Shown: one piece after another, positions 45,380 through 55,744 of the stretch
How positions within the stretch are numbered: position 1 is the stretch's first letter
Layout of the letters: the number at the start of each line of letters is the position of its first letter
Origin: Salibacterium qingdaonense
GTDB taxonomy: Bacteria; Bacillota; Bacilli; Bacillales; Marinococcaceae
Direction of reading: 5' to 3'
DNA: 64,000 nt
Assembly (NCBI RefSeq): GCF_900114715.1
Contig: NZ_FOTY01000001.1
Coordinates: forward strand, 131,286-195,285
Program-made: the position numbers and the translations under genes
The notes under the pieces: generated by a model
Database searches by the model: none
Seen by the model: the letters and a program-made list of their open reading frames with translations, nothing else
Told to the model about the DNA's origin: nothing

Positions 45380-46024
45380 ATGCTTGAAAAAACGGTCACA
45401 GGTCTGGATGGGGCCTTCCAATGGCTGTCTCGGCTGGCTTTGTTAAATATGCTCTGGCTTCTCACCAGCCTCGCAGGTCTGGTGGCTGCAGGGCTGTTTC
45501 CGGCAAGTTCGGCTATGCTGGCTGTCACAAGAAAATGGCTGATGGAAGGAACAGAGTTTCCAACAATAAAAACGTACTTCCGTCAGGTGAAGCAGGATTT
45601 CTGGAAAGCCAATCTAATCGGATGGATTCTCACAGCGGCGGCAGGACTGCTTTATTTTAATTTTGAAATTCTTCTCCAATGGAACGATGAATTTTCAATG
45701 ATAGTGACGGCGGCGTTTTATTTCATTGTTTTTCTGTTTCTCCTCGTCTGTGTGAATATTTTCCCGTTGTTTGTCCATTACGAAGCCGGTGTTAAAACCT
45801 TGTTCAAAAATGCATTTATTATAGGTCTGGCACGACTTCCGATGACATTGGCCATCCTGGTTATTCTCAGTGGTATGGTATATTTCAGTGTTGTCCTGCC
45901 TGCGGGTTTTCTATTCTTTTCAGGCAGTCTTGTCAGTTACACTGTCATGAAACTGATGTTGTGGTCTCTGAGGAATATAGAAGCCGGTATTTCCGAAACA
46001 GAACAGGTGGAATATCCGGGATAA
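45380..46024 (+). CDS. YesL-like DUF624 membrane protein, second copy
   Basis: 214 residues, about five hydrophobic segments. The N-terminus (GLDGAFQWLSRLALLNMLWLL) has the same pattern as the protein at 23185-23817. It is in the arabinan operon directly after the permeases, the same position as in the other cluster, so it probably supports the ABC importer in some way. Role not known. Confidence 0.85.
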   Translation: MLEKTVTGLDGAFQWLSRLALLNMLWLLTSLAGLVAAGLFPASSAMLAVTRKWLMEGTEFPTIKTYFRQVKQDFWKANLIGWILTAAAGLLYFNFEILLQWNDEFSMIVTAAFYFIVFLFLLVCVNIFPLFVHYEAGVKTLFKNAFIIGLARLPMTLAILVILSGMVYFSVVLPAGFLFFSGSLVSYTVMKLMLWSLRNIEAGISETEQVEYPG

Positions 46025-46046
46025 ATCTGAAGAAAGAGGTGCTTTA

Positions 46047-47006
46047 ATGAAGAGCAAAAGAGTGAAAGGTACAGTCCTGTCGCTTGGTGTGCTGATTGGT
46101 GGTTTAGTTGTATATCAAATGGATGCCGATGCAGCTCACTGGAATGTGGAAGAAGATACAATTGCACATGATCCGACATTGATCAGAGAGAATGGAACCT
46201 GGTACACCTTCTACACCGGCGAAGGGCTGCAGTTGACTGCCTCCGGAAACGGAATGAATTGGAACCTGCAGGATCCGGTCTTTGATGAGCCGCTGGACTG
46301 GTGGGACAATTACGCGCCGGAACAGAATTACAATGATATCTGGGCTCCTGACATCAGCAGATATAATGGGAAGTACTGGCTCTATTACTCCGTATCGAGT
46401 TTCGGATCGAATGATTCCGCAATCGGTCTTGTTTCCTCGGATTCCATTCAAAATGGGAACTGGACAGATGAAGGGGTGGTGGTTCATTCGTCGGCAGGTG
46501 ATAACTTCAACGCGATTGATCCTAATATGACAGTAGACGAAAATGGAGACCCCTGGCTTGCATATGGTTCCTACTGGAGCGGTCTCAAGCTGACACGGTT
46601 GAATGAAAACACGATGAAGCCGGAAGGGGAAGTGCATTCCATCGCCCAGCGTGAAGTAAATGACAGATCTATTGAAAATCCAATGATTACGTACAGGGAC
46701 GGTTCCTATTATCTTTTTGCCTCTATTGATTACTGCTGCCAGGGAGCAGACAGCACCTACAAGATTGTCGTTGGACGGTCGGATTCTATTACCGGACCCT
46801 ATGTTGATAGAACCGGCGTCCCTATGATGGAGGGAGGCGGAACGCTTATCGACAGCGGTAATGAAAAGTGGGCCGGTCCCGGCGGGCAGTTTGTTTATCA
46901 AAACCGCATCATAGCCCGGCACGCTTACGATACCGAAGATGATGGTGCTCCGAAACTGTTAATCAGCGACCTTCAATGGGATGCAGAAGGCTGGCCTTAT
47001 TATTAA
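46047..47006 (+). CDS. Extracellular endo-alpha-1,5-L-arabinanase, GH43
   Basis: 319 residues. Signal peptide about 1-30 ending near DADA-AHW. Five-bladed propeller motifs: base Asp in IAHDPTLIRENGTWY, the pKa-modulating Asp in FNAIDPNMTVDENGDPWLAYGSYW, and acid Glu in SIENPMITYRDGSYYLFASIDYCCQG. It cuts the alpha-1,5 backbone of arabinan outside the cell; the products would be taken up by the ABC importer encoded upstream. It is short, lacking the C-terminal extra domain of larger arabinanases. Confidence 0.92.
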   Translation: MKSKRVKGTVLSLGVLIGGLVVYQMDADAAHWNVEEDTIAHDPTLIRENGTWYTFYTGEGLQLTASGNGMNWNLQDPVFDEPLDWWDNYAPEQNYNDIWAPDISRYNGKYWLYYSVSSFGSNDSAIGLVSSDSIQNGNWTDEGVVVHSSAGDNFNAIDPNMTVDENGDPWLAYGSYWSGLKLTRLNENTMKPEGEVHSIAQREVNDRSIENPMITYRDGSYYLFASIDYCCQGADSTYKIVVGRSDSITGPYVDRTGVPMMEGGGTLIDSGNEKWAGPGGQFVYQNRIIARHAYDTEDDGAPKLLISDLQWDAEGWPYY

Positions 47007-47057
47007 CAACAGCTTGTGCGTATAAGTAATAGCTGCCTGGTATTCAGGCGGCTTTAA

Positions 47058-48602
<1,545 letters not shown>

Positions 48603-48629
48603 AAAACAATAGAGAAGAGGGATCGATCA

Positions 48630-50129
48630 TTGATCAAATCAAAAACTTATGAAATATGGTTTGTCACAGGAAGCCAGCATTTATACGGCCCGGAGACGCT
48701 TGATGCAGTGAAGGCTGACTCGGAAGATATCGTCGAGGGCCTGAAAAAAGATGAAACCATTACGACACCAATACGTTTCAAACAGGTGGTCACTACCTCC
48801 GATGAAATTTTGACACTCATGCGGCAGGCTAACAGCGATGACAGCTGCGCCGGCATCATTACGTGGATGCATACGTTTTCCCCGGCAAAGATCTGGATTG
48901 CAGGTTTGAAAGCACTGCAAAAGCCGCTTTTGCACCTTCACACGCAGTATAATGCCGAGATTCCGTGGAATGAGATTGATATGGATTTCATGAATCTCCA
49001 CCAGTCTGCCCACGGTGACCGTGAATTCGGCTTTATGACCGCACGTCTGGATATTCCGAGGAAAGTCATCGCCGGCCACTGGCAGCAGCCTCATGTAAAA
49101 AAGCGTATCGGGCGCTGGGCGAAAGCAGCGGTGACAGCATCTGAAGGCCGTAATATCAAGGTGGCGCGTTTTGGAGATAATATGCGAAACGTTGCCGTAA
49201 CAGAGGGAGATAAAGTCGAAGCGGAAGCTGTGTTCGGCTGGATCGTGCAGGCTCACGGTATTGGAGATTTAGTCGATTATATGAATCACGTGAAAGAAGA
49301 ACATGTGGAAGCTATCCTGACCGACTACAAAGAGCGGTACCATATTCCGGAGGATATCCTGAATAATCAGGAAAAGTGGGATGCGGTACGGGAACAAGCC
49401 CGCATTGAAGCCGGCATAGAAACGTTTCTTGATGACGGCGGCTACACGGCGTTTACGACGAACTTTGAAGATCTGCACGGCATGAAACAGCTTCCGGGAC
49501 TTGCCGTACAGCGCCTGATGGAGAAAGGATACGGATTTGGAGGAGAAGGAGACTGGAAAACAGCTGCACTCGTCCGTGCCATGAAGGTAATGGCAGAAGG
49601 AAAGGAAACCACCTTTATGGAAGACTATACGTATCATTTGGAAGAAGGGAGAGAACGGATTTTAGGGTCTCATATGCTGGAAGTCTGCCCGACCATTCAG
49701 GAGTCGGGGAGCAAACCGGAAATTCAGGTTCACCCGCTCTCTATGGGGGACAGGGAAGATCCTTCCCGCCTCGTCTTTGACAGTCGTGCCGGGCACGCGG
49801 TCAATGCATGCATCATTGACCTTGGGGATCGGTTCCGCCTCGTTCTAAACGAGGTCGAAGCAGAAGAAATCAACGAAAATATGCCGCACTTACCGGTAGC
49901 CCGGGTGCTCTGGGAACCGAAGCCGAACCTGCAGGATGCAGCCGAATCCTGGATTCTTGCCGGAGGGGCCCATCACACCTGTCTATCCTACGAATTGACA
50001 AGTGAAGACCTGCAGGACTGGGCGGAAATAAACGGGATAGAATGCATCGTCATTGATGAGACGTCCAAACCAAGAGAGATTCAAAAGGAAATCCGTCAGA
50101 ATGAATTCTACTGGAGCAGCAAAAAGTAA
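48630..50129 (+). CDS. araA: L-arabinose isomerase, copy 1
   Basis: 499 residues, TTG start. N-terminus IWFVTGSQHLYGPETL; the catalytic and Mn-binding Glu/His residues lie in TFMEDYTYHLEEGRERILGSHMLEVCP and AGGAHHTCLSY. Converts L-arabinose to L-ribulose. Last gene of the arabinan operon, followed by a strong terminator. A second, very similar copy starts at 51793. Confidence 0.95.
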   Translation: MIKSKTYEIWFVTGSQHLYGPETLDAVKADSEDIVEGLKKDETITTPIRFKQVVTTSDEILTLMRQANSDDSCAGIITWMHTFSPAKIWIAGLKALQKPLLHLHTQYNAEIPWNEIDMDFMNLHQSAHGDREFGFMTARLDIPRKVIAGHWQQPHVKKRIGRWAKAAVTASEGRNIKVARFGDNMRNVAVTEGDKVEAEAVFGWIVQAHGIGDLVDYMNHVKEEHVEAILTDYKERYHIPEDILNNQEKWDAVREQARIEAGIETFLDDGGYTAFTTNFEDLHGMKQLPGLAVQRLMEKGYGFGGEGDWKTAALVRAMKVMAEGKETTFMEDYTYHLEEGRERILGSHMLEVCPTIQESGSKPEIQVHPLSMGDREDPSRLVFDSRAGHAVNACIIDLGDRFRLVLNEVEAEEINENMPHLPVARVLWEPKPNLQDAAESWILAGGAHHTCLSYELTSEDLQDWAEINGIECIVIDETSKPREIQKEIRQNEFYWSSKK

Positions 50130-50141
50130 CCAAAGAAAAAA

Positions 50142-50169
50142 GGAGGGTGCCCCGGCACCCTCCTTTTTT
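50142..50169. terminator. Bidirectional terminator between araA copy 1 and the sugar porter
   Basis: GGAGGGTGCC pairs perfectly with GGCACCCTCC, with A-run before and T-run after, serving both convergent genes. Confidence 0.92.
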
Positions 50170-50171
50170 GA

Positions 50172-51545
50172 TTAATAACTGATATAACGCTTTTCCGGCT
50201 TCCAGATCGTTTCGATTTCTTCGAGCGATTTGTTTTTCGTTTCTGGAACGATGGTCATGACGAAGATATAACAGATGGCACAGATGACGGCGAATATCCA
50301 GAATGTGAAGGCGCCGCCTACGTTGTTAATGAGCATTGGCGTGAACTGGCCGATACTGAAGTTCGCTCCCCATAAAAACATCGTAGCAATGCCGACTGCT
50401 TTGGCACGCAAGTAGTTTGGGAAGATTTCCGGAATCATAATCCACGGAATCGGTCCCATGGAAATACAGAAGGCCGCCGTGAATCCCATAATAGCAAGCA
50501 GTCCCCAAATTCCCTGAACATCAAAGTAGAAAACAAGACCAATTAAAACCATGAAGACAGCCATAAGACTGGAACCGACAGCCATCAACCGTTTTCTGCC
50601 TGCTTTATCAATCAAGAAAATAGCAACAACAGTGAAAATAACCTGAACGGTTCCAATTAAACTTGTAGCGAGAAATTCAGTATTATTTTCAAAACCCATC
50701 ATGTTGAAAATCGTAGGGCCGTAGTATGTTACTGCATTCATACCTATCACTTGGTTAAATAGAGCCAAAAAGATGCCCAGAAGCATCGCCTTACGAAGCC
50801 CCGGCTTCAGCAGTTCTCTTATGGAGGTGCTGGTTTCCATGTCGATTGAAGCCTGGATGGAGTTCAGTTCCTTTTGGGCGGTGTCCTGGCCATTGATACG
50901 CTGTAATGTATCCAACGCTTCGCTGGTTCTGTCGTTTTTAACCAGAAACCGCGGGCTTTCCGGTATGAAAATAAGAATCAGAAAGAATAAAATACCTGGT
51001 ATAACACCATAACCAAGCATCCATCTCCACCCTGTTTCCAGTCCCCACTGATAGCTTCCAGAGTTTGCTACAGCGAGGTTAATATAAAAGGTGGCGGAAA
51101 TGCCGATGATGGTGAATAACTGATACATCGAACCCAGTCTTCCTCGAATATGAGGAGGGGCACATTCAGCGATGTATGTAACGGAGAGCGCAGAGGCAAA
51201 CCCGATACCAAGACCGCCAAGGAATCTGGCAAGGATAAGAGAAAGAACGCTGCCGGCCAATGCAGACCACAAAGCAGAGATCGCGAAAATAATACCTGAC
51301 ACCATTAGAATCTTTTTCCTGCCTACTCGATCGCTTAAAAAGCCTGAAATGCCGACACCAATAACTCCACCTACCATAACACTGGAAATAACAATACCTT
51401 CCATAGCCGGTGATAAGCTGTACAAATCCCGAAGGAAAGTGATGGCTCCGGATATGACAGCGGTATCAAATCCATATAAAAAACCGGCCATTCCAGCTGC
51501 GCAGGCAATTAAAATAATATACCACACGGACTGATCGCTTTTCAT
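50172..51545 (-). CDS. Sugar:H+ symporter, MFS sugar porter family (AraE-like)
   Basis: 457 residues with 12 membrane segments. Family motifs: GFLYGFDTAVISGAI, DRVGRKKILM, RFLGGLGIGFASALS, PESPRFLVKNDR, DKAGRKRLM and PETKNKSLEEIE. It is probably L-arabinose uptake because an AraR operator and a cre-like site lie in its promoter region and it is between two araA genes. Xylose or galactose transport cannot be excluded from sequence. Confidence 0.9.
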   Translation of the reverse strand: MKSDQSVWYIILIACAAGMAGFLYGFDTAVISGAITFLRDLYSLSPAMEGIVISSVMVGGVIGVGISGFLSDRVGRKKILMVSGIIFAISALWSALAGSVLSLILARFLGGLGIGFASALSVTYIAECAPPHIRGRLGSMYQLFTIIGISATFYINLAVANSGSYQWGLETGWRWMLGYGVIPGILFFLILIFIPESPRFLVKNDRTSEALDTLQRINGQDTAQKELNSIQASIDMETSTSIRELLKPGLRKAMLLGIFLALFNQVIGMNAVTYYGPTIFNMMGFENNTEFLATSLIGTVQVIFTVVAIFLIDKAGRKRLMAVGSSLMAVFMVLIGLVFYFDVQGIWGLLAIMGFTAAFCISMGPIPWIMIPEIFPNYLRAKAVGIATMFLWGANFSIGQFTPMLINNVGGAFTFWIFAVICAICYIFVMTIVPETKNKSLEEIETIWKPEKRYISY

Positions 51546-51569
51546 ATTGAAACACTCCTTATTTGTAAA

Positions 51570-51583
51570 TGTAAGCGATAACT
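51570..51583. promoter_or_regulatory. cre-like site upstream of the sugar porter
   Basis: TGTAAGCGATAACT fits the CcpA pattern (TGWAARCGNT core) and lies 25 bases from the porter start on the opposite strand. Confidence 0.5.
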
Positions 51584-51593
51584 ACAAGATATT

Positions 51594-51609
51594 ACATGTA
51601 CGTACTAGT
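51594..51609. promoter_or_regulatory. AraR operator of the sugar porter gene
   Basis: ACATGTACGTACTAGT keeps the core TGTACGTAC of the AraR site and lies about 50 bases from the porter start. Confidence 0.75.
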
Positions 51610-51722
51610 GTCAATGAATAATAAGTATATCGTTCTTTTTGCATACAAGAACAAGGCGGAATGAATGTATTGTACTACTAATAAAACGTCATAAAATTTT
51701 ATTGTGAAAGAGAAAAGAAACA

Positions 51723-51751
51723 TTAACAAGTAACGGTATAGATGATATTAT
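51723..51751 (+). promoter_or_regulatory. Promoter of araA copy 2
   Basis: TTAACA and TATTAT separated by 17 bases. The AraR operator starts at the last base of the -10 box, so bound AraR would block this promoter. Confidence 0.65.
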
Positions 51752-51766
51752 CTTATACGTACAAGT
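51751..51766. promoter_or_regulatory. AraR operator of araA copy 2
   Basis: TCTTATACGTACAAGT, sharing its last 14 bases with the operator of the arabinan operon at 42056. It covers the expected transcription start. Confidence 0.82.
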
Positions 51767-51792
51767 TATTAGGTGAGAGGAGACAAAGACGA

Positions 51793-53286
51793 ATGATAAA
51801 AGCAAAACAGAATGAAATTTGGTTTATCACCGGAAGTCAGCACCTATACGGTCCGGAAACCCTTGAAGCAGTGAAAGCACACTCAGAAGATATCGTAGAG
51901 GGACTGCAGAAAGGGGAGGCAATCACAACGCCAATCCGCTTTAAGCAGGTGGTGACCACCTCTGATGAAATCCTGACACTCATCCGTCAGGCAAACAGCG
52001 ATGACAGCTGCGCCGGCATTATTACATGGATGCATACATTTTCGCCGGCAAAAATCTGGATCGCAGGCTTAAAAGCACTGCAGAAGCCGCTTTTGCACCT
52101 TCACACGCAGTACAATGCCGAAATTCCGTGGAATGAAATTGATATGGATTTCATGAACCTCAACCAGGCCGCCCACGGTGACCGTGAGTTCGGCTTCATG
52201 ACAGCGCGTCTGGATATCCCGCGGAAAGTTGTTGCCGGCCACTGGCAGCAGCCTCACGTGCAAAAGCGGATCGGGCGCTGGGCAAAAGCGGCGGTTACAG
52301 CTTCTGAAGGCCGCAATATCAAGGTGGCTCGTTTTGGGGACAATATGCGCAACGTTGCCGTAACAGAAGGTGACAAAGTAGAAGCTGAAGCTGTATTCGG
52401 CTGGATTGTGCAGGCTCATGGCATTGGCGATCTGGTGGAGTACGTAAACAAGGTGGCCGATGAGGAAATTGATCAAATTGTAAGGGAATATGAACAATCC
52501 TATACAATACCGGAAGAGACGAGAAATAATGAAGAGACATGGCAGGCTGTACGCGAACAGGCCCGTATTGAAGCCGGCATGGAAGCATTTCTTGAGGACG
52601 GCGGCTACACGGCGTTTACGACGAACTTTGAGGACCTGCACGGTATGAAACAGCTTCCGGGACTTGCCGTACAGCGCCTGATGGAGAAAGGATACGGCTT
52701 CGGCGCGGAAGGAGACTGGAAAACTGCAGCGCTCGTGCGTGCCATGAAAATGATGACAAACGGCAGCAATACAGCGTTTATGGAAGATTACACTTACCAT
52801 CTACAGGACGGAAAAGAACGAATTCTGGGGTCGCATATGCTTGAAGTATGTCCGAGCATTAAAAAAGAAGACGAAAAACCGGAAATTCAGGTTCACCCAT
52901 TACCGATGGGAGGAAAAGAAGACCCGGCACGGCTTGTATTTAACAGTAAAGCAGGCAGCGCGGTGAACGCATGTCTCATTGATCTGGGAGACCGTTTCCG
53001 CTTGATTCTGAATGAGGTGGAAGCAGTGGAAATAGAAGAAGACATGCCGCACCTCCCGGTAGCCGGAGTACTGTGGAGACCGGAGCCGAATCTGGAGGAT
53101 GCAGCCGAATCGTGGATTCTCGCCGGAGGCGCGCACCACACTTGTCTTTCCTATGACCTCACCAGTGAAGACCTGCAGGACTGGGCAGAGATAAACGGTA
53201 TTGAATGTATCATCATAGATGAAACATCCAAACCAAGAGAAATACAAAAAGAAATCCGCCAGAATGAAGCGTACTGGTCTAAATAG
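51793..53286 (+). CDS. araA: L-arabinose isomerase, copy 2
   Basis: 497 residues. ATG 51793 follows GAGAGGAGA; the upstream ATG at 51742 lies inside promoter and operator and is not a start. It has the same active-site segments as copy 1 (EDYTYHLQDGKERILGSHMLEVCP, GGAHHTCLSYDLTSED). Long blocks are identical at protein level, while residues around 212-245 differ strongly (VEYVNKVADEEIDQIVREYE against VDYMNHVKEEHVEAILTDYK). It stands as a single-gene unit with its own AraR-controlled promoter. Confidence 0.95.
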   Translation: MIKAKQNEIWFITGSQHLYGPETLEAVKAHSEDIVEGLQKGEAITTPIRFKQVVTTSDEILTLIRQANSDDSCAGIITWMHTFSPAKIWIAGLKALQKPLLHLHTQYNAEIPWNEIDMDFMNLNQAAHGDREFGFMTARLDIPRKVVAGHWQQPHVQKRIGRWAKAAVTASEGRNIKVARFGDNMRNVAVTEGDKVEAEAVFGWIVQAHGIGDLVEYVNKVADEEIDQIVREYEQSYTIPEETRNNEETWQAVREQARIEAGMEAFLEDGGYTAFTTNFEDLHGMKQLPGLAVQRLMEKGYGFGAEGDWKTAALVRAMKMMTNGSNTAFMEDYTYHLQDGKERILGSHMLEVCPSIKKEDEKPEIQVHPLPMGGKEDPARLVFNSKAGSAVNACLIDLGDRFRLILNEVEAVEIEEDMPHLPVAGVLWRPEPNLEDAAESWILAGGAHHTCLSYDLTSEDLQDWAEINGIECIIIDETSKPREIQKEIRQNEAYWSK

Positions 53287-53340
53287 AAAAAGTCATATGG
53301 TCTCTTCCAAAGAGGCTGGGACAAAACTTCTATAAGATAG

Positions 53341-53381
53341 AAAAATACCGAACGATTTTTTAAAAATCGTTCGGTATTTTT
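53341..53381. terminator. Perfect 20-bp inverted repeat, possible terminator of araA copy 2
   Basis: AAAAATACCGAACGATTTTT and AAAAATCGTTCGGTATTTTT are exact inverted copies around a single T. As RNA this forms a long stem ending in Us, so it can terminate transcription in both directions. It lies 54 bases after the araA stop, just inside the left end of the repeat element. Confidence 0.75.
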
Positions 53382-53672
53382 CGTTGCTGAGACAAACCGC
53401 TGCGCCAATATGTTTCGCTTTTACTGTAGAGCGCAAGGGAGGCATCGATCGCCGGGCTCATCGTGCCTTCTTCGCCCCGGGTACGGCCTGCCTCCGCCGT
53501 TCCTCCGGGTCAGCTGCTTGTCGAAACCGACGCACCACGGCTGTTCCAGGGCCCGTTTGCCGGAATCGAAGCCACACCTGCACTGCTCCGCGATGGGATC
53601 ACGGTGCCACTCGGTATAATTGTTTGTTTTGTACAGGTTGGGGGCGCGAACGTCGTTGGTAATGGGTTCTAA

Positions 53673-54153
53673 GGCACTTTAGGAGGTTCTGCGCTCCTGT
53701 AAACGTCGTTATACATGACTATTGAGACACTTTAGAGGGTTCGGTACCCTCGTAAACGTCATCAGGAAAGATTCCCAAGGCACTTTAGAAGGTTGCGGAC
53801 TCCCTAAAACGTCGTTGGACAAGATGCCTGAGGTACATTAGAAGGTTTCGTCCCCTGCCGTAAACGTTGTCATGAGCGAATCGAGGCTGCGTTCAGCGGG
53901 AAACTGAACGGGGCGATGCAGCAACGAGAGCCTGCCGCTGTGTGAAAACGGCGGAGAATAGTCCTTAAGGCACTTTAGGGTATCATGCAGCGTCTCAAAC
54001 GTCATCAGGCATGTCGTCGGAGACACTTTAGAGGGTCCGGTGCGCCCGTAAACGTCATCAGGAATGATCCCCAAGGCACTTTAGAAGGTTGCGGACTCCC
54101 TAAAACGTCGTTGGACAAGATGCCTGAGGTACATTAGAGGGTTTCGTGCGCCG
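53673..54153. repeat. Array of eight degenerate repeats with an exact 53-base period
   Basis: The box GRYACWTTAG starts at 53673, 53726, 53779, 53832, then 53969, 54022, 54075 and 54128: two groups of four with spacing of exactly 53. Bases 29-35 of most units read AAACGTC, which with the preceding bases is roughly the inverse of the first box (GACrYTTTAg). The 18 bases between vary but pair in several units, for example GAGGGT-TCGGT-ACCCTC in unit 2. Units 3 and 7 are identical, units 2 and 6 close, so the four-unit block was itself duplicated. The eighth unit is cut off. An 84-base stretch interrupts the two blocks. It is not a CRISPR array, since neither repeats nor spacers behave as such. 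Confidence 0.8.
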
Positions 54154-54319
54154 GCCCTGACCGCACATCCTGCGGCTTGGGCTGTCCTGAGCAGTAGTCG
54201 AAGCATTTTGACTTCGCTGCTATGAGACTCCTGAACAGCGACTCAAGACTTTCATGTTTCGTTATCTTTTGTCCCGGTCTCTTTTTTCATAAAGATGGAA
54301 TGTTGTTTGTGTTCAGTGA

Positions 54320-55705
54320 TTATTGATTACTGCCCAGGCTGATATTCATCGTATCAGCCATGATTTTCGGCAGATCCGTGTTATCCAGAAGGCCGCTGAA
54401 GGAATCGGATTGAGGACCATAAGCATAGACGGGAATATCTACACCGGTGTGTCCGGAGCTTGTCCAGCCTACGAGAGCCTTGTCACTTACAATGGTATTG
54501 ATGGCTGCGGCAGGATTATCCGCTTCCTGTACCGCTGTAATGTTTTCTTCTGTCCATTCAAAAGGGGTGTGATTTTCGACGACTTCCCGGACATTGGTGC
54601 GGTTCTCGTTTAATTGTGCTGCCATATAATCACCGGTTGCCTGCACCTCTTTCAGCTTATCGGCCTGTACATCATATTCTCCATTGGTTCCTACAGACAT
54701 TCCGCCTGTTTCATGGTCACCGGCCACAACGACAAGGGTGTTTCCTTCTTCTTCGGCAAAGGTGATGGCGTCTTCCACAGCGTGTTCGAAAGCCTCGGTA
54801 TCGCTCATGGCCCATCCGGCATCATTGGCATGACCGGCCCAGTCAATCTGACTACCTTCCACCATCAGGAAAAATCCATCCTGATCCCGGCTCAGTGTAT
54901 CAATGGCACTGCTTGTCATGTCGGAAAGACTTGGTTCTTCTGTGCTACTACGCTGCAGTTCAGGGCTCAGTGCACCATCTGCGAACAAACCGAGCAGCTT
55001 TTCCCCTTCATTGACATTCACGCTGTCGGTTTCCATCAGCTCACCGTTTGTCTCCACGTGCTGGTAACCAGCATCCTGAGCCTGCTGCAATAAATGCTCT
55101 TCCGACTGCATGCCGCCTTCAGATTCCGGCAGGAAATATTCTTTTCCACCTCCCAGCATGACATCGACGTCGTTATCAAGCATCTGTTTTGCGATTTCGG
55201 CTTGGTTGTCACGGGATTCCACGTGAGAAGCAAAGACTGCTGGTGTAGCATGGGTGATTCTGGACGTTGCGACTAGTCCGGAGGATTTCCCTTCCTCTTC
55301 CACAGCTTCCAGAATAGTTTCCACTTCATTTCCCTGCGCATCGAGGCCGACCATTCCATTGTTTGTTTTATGTCCTGTTGCCATGGCAGTCCCGGCAGCA
55401 GCGGAGTCCGTTACCCTGGAGTCGCTGGATCTTGTTTTAAACATGCCCTTCAGATGTTCATCCCAGACTGCATCTTCTCCTTTATACCACCGATAGTTTG
55501 CTGCATAATCTGCATTAAAGCCATCCGGTATCATATAAATGATGTTCTCTACTTCATCCTGCTGAGAAGATTCATTCCAGCCGGGATTCCACATCCCGGG
55601 AAACCCGAACTGGTTCGCTTCTGTCTGAGCCTCCGTCACGTTTTCGCCGCCTCCGGCCAAAACCAGACCGGCTCCCAATGTAACAGCACCCATCTTTTTG
55701 AACAT
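54320..55705 (-). CDS. Secreted alkaline phosphatase
   Basis: 461 residues. N-terminal signal peptide (about 1-28) without a lipobox Cys. The nucleophile Ser101 is in RVTDSAAAGTAMATGHKT; metal-binding segments include MIPDGFNADY, VEGSQIDWAGHANDAG, VVVAGDHETGG and SGHTGVDIPVYAYGP. It releases phosphate from phosphomonoesters outside the cell. The protein is very acidic, as in salt-adapted bacteria. A PhoP-box-like array lies just upstream, so phosphate starvation should induce it. It has no obvious tie to the surrounding sugar genes. Confidence 0.94.
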   Translation of the reverse strand: MFKKMGAVTLGAGLVLAGGGENVTEAQTEANQFGFPGMWNPGWNESSQQDEVENIIYMIPDGFNADYAANYRWYKGEDAVWDEHLKGMFKTRSSDSRVTDSAAAGTAMATGHKTNNGMVGLDAQGNEVETILEAVEEEGKSSGLVATSRITHATPAVFASHVESRDNQAEIAKQMLDNDVDVMLGGGKEYFLPESEGGMQSEEHLLQQAQDAGYQHVETNGELMETDSVNVNEGEKLLGLFADGALSPELQRSSTEEPSLSDMTSSAIDTLSRDQDGFFLMVEGSQIDWAGHANDAGWAMSDTEAFEHAVEDAITFAEEEGNTLVVVAGDHETGGMSVGTNGEYDVQADKLKEVQATGDYMAAQLNENRTNVREVVENHTPFEWTEENITAVQEADNPAAAINTIVSDKALVGWTSSGHTGVDIPVYAYGPQSDSFSGLLDNTDLPKIMADTMNISLGSNQ

Positions 55706-55744
55706 GAATTATCTCTCCTCCGTTTAGTAGATTCCATTTCATTG

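Larger units (their letters stand above)
53309..54284. repeat. Intergenic repeat element bounded by 18-bp inverted repeats
   Basis: This gene-free stretch is bounded by AAAGAGGCTGGGACAAAA (53309-53326) and its inverted copy TTTTGTCCCGGTCTCTTT (54267-54284), matching at 16 of 18 positions. AAAGAGGCTGGGACAAAA-type sequences recur between genes in many Firmicutes as I recall. Inside are a 20-bp perfect inverted repeat, a GC-rich stretch and the 53-base repeat array. No reading frame of convincing quality and no transposase is present. It may be a MITE-like element or a structured RNA region. It separates araA copy 2 from the alkaline phosphatase gene. Confidence 0.55.

Noticed and set aside
53384-53672. 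Several overlapping reading frames of 69-92 codons in the GC-rich part of the repeat element
   Set aside because: No ribosome sites, poor composition, and all three frames open only because stops are rare in GC-rich DNA.
53673-54153. CRISPR array
   Set aside because: Conserved boxes are only 7-10 bases, units diverge, units 3 and 7 are wholly identical including the between-box parts, and no cas genes are near.
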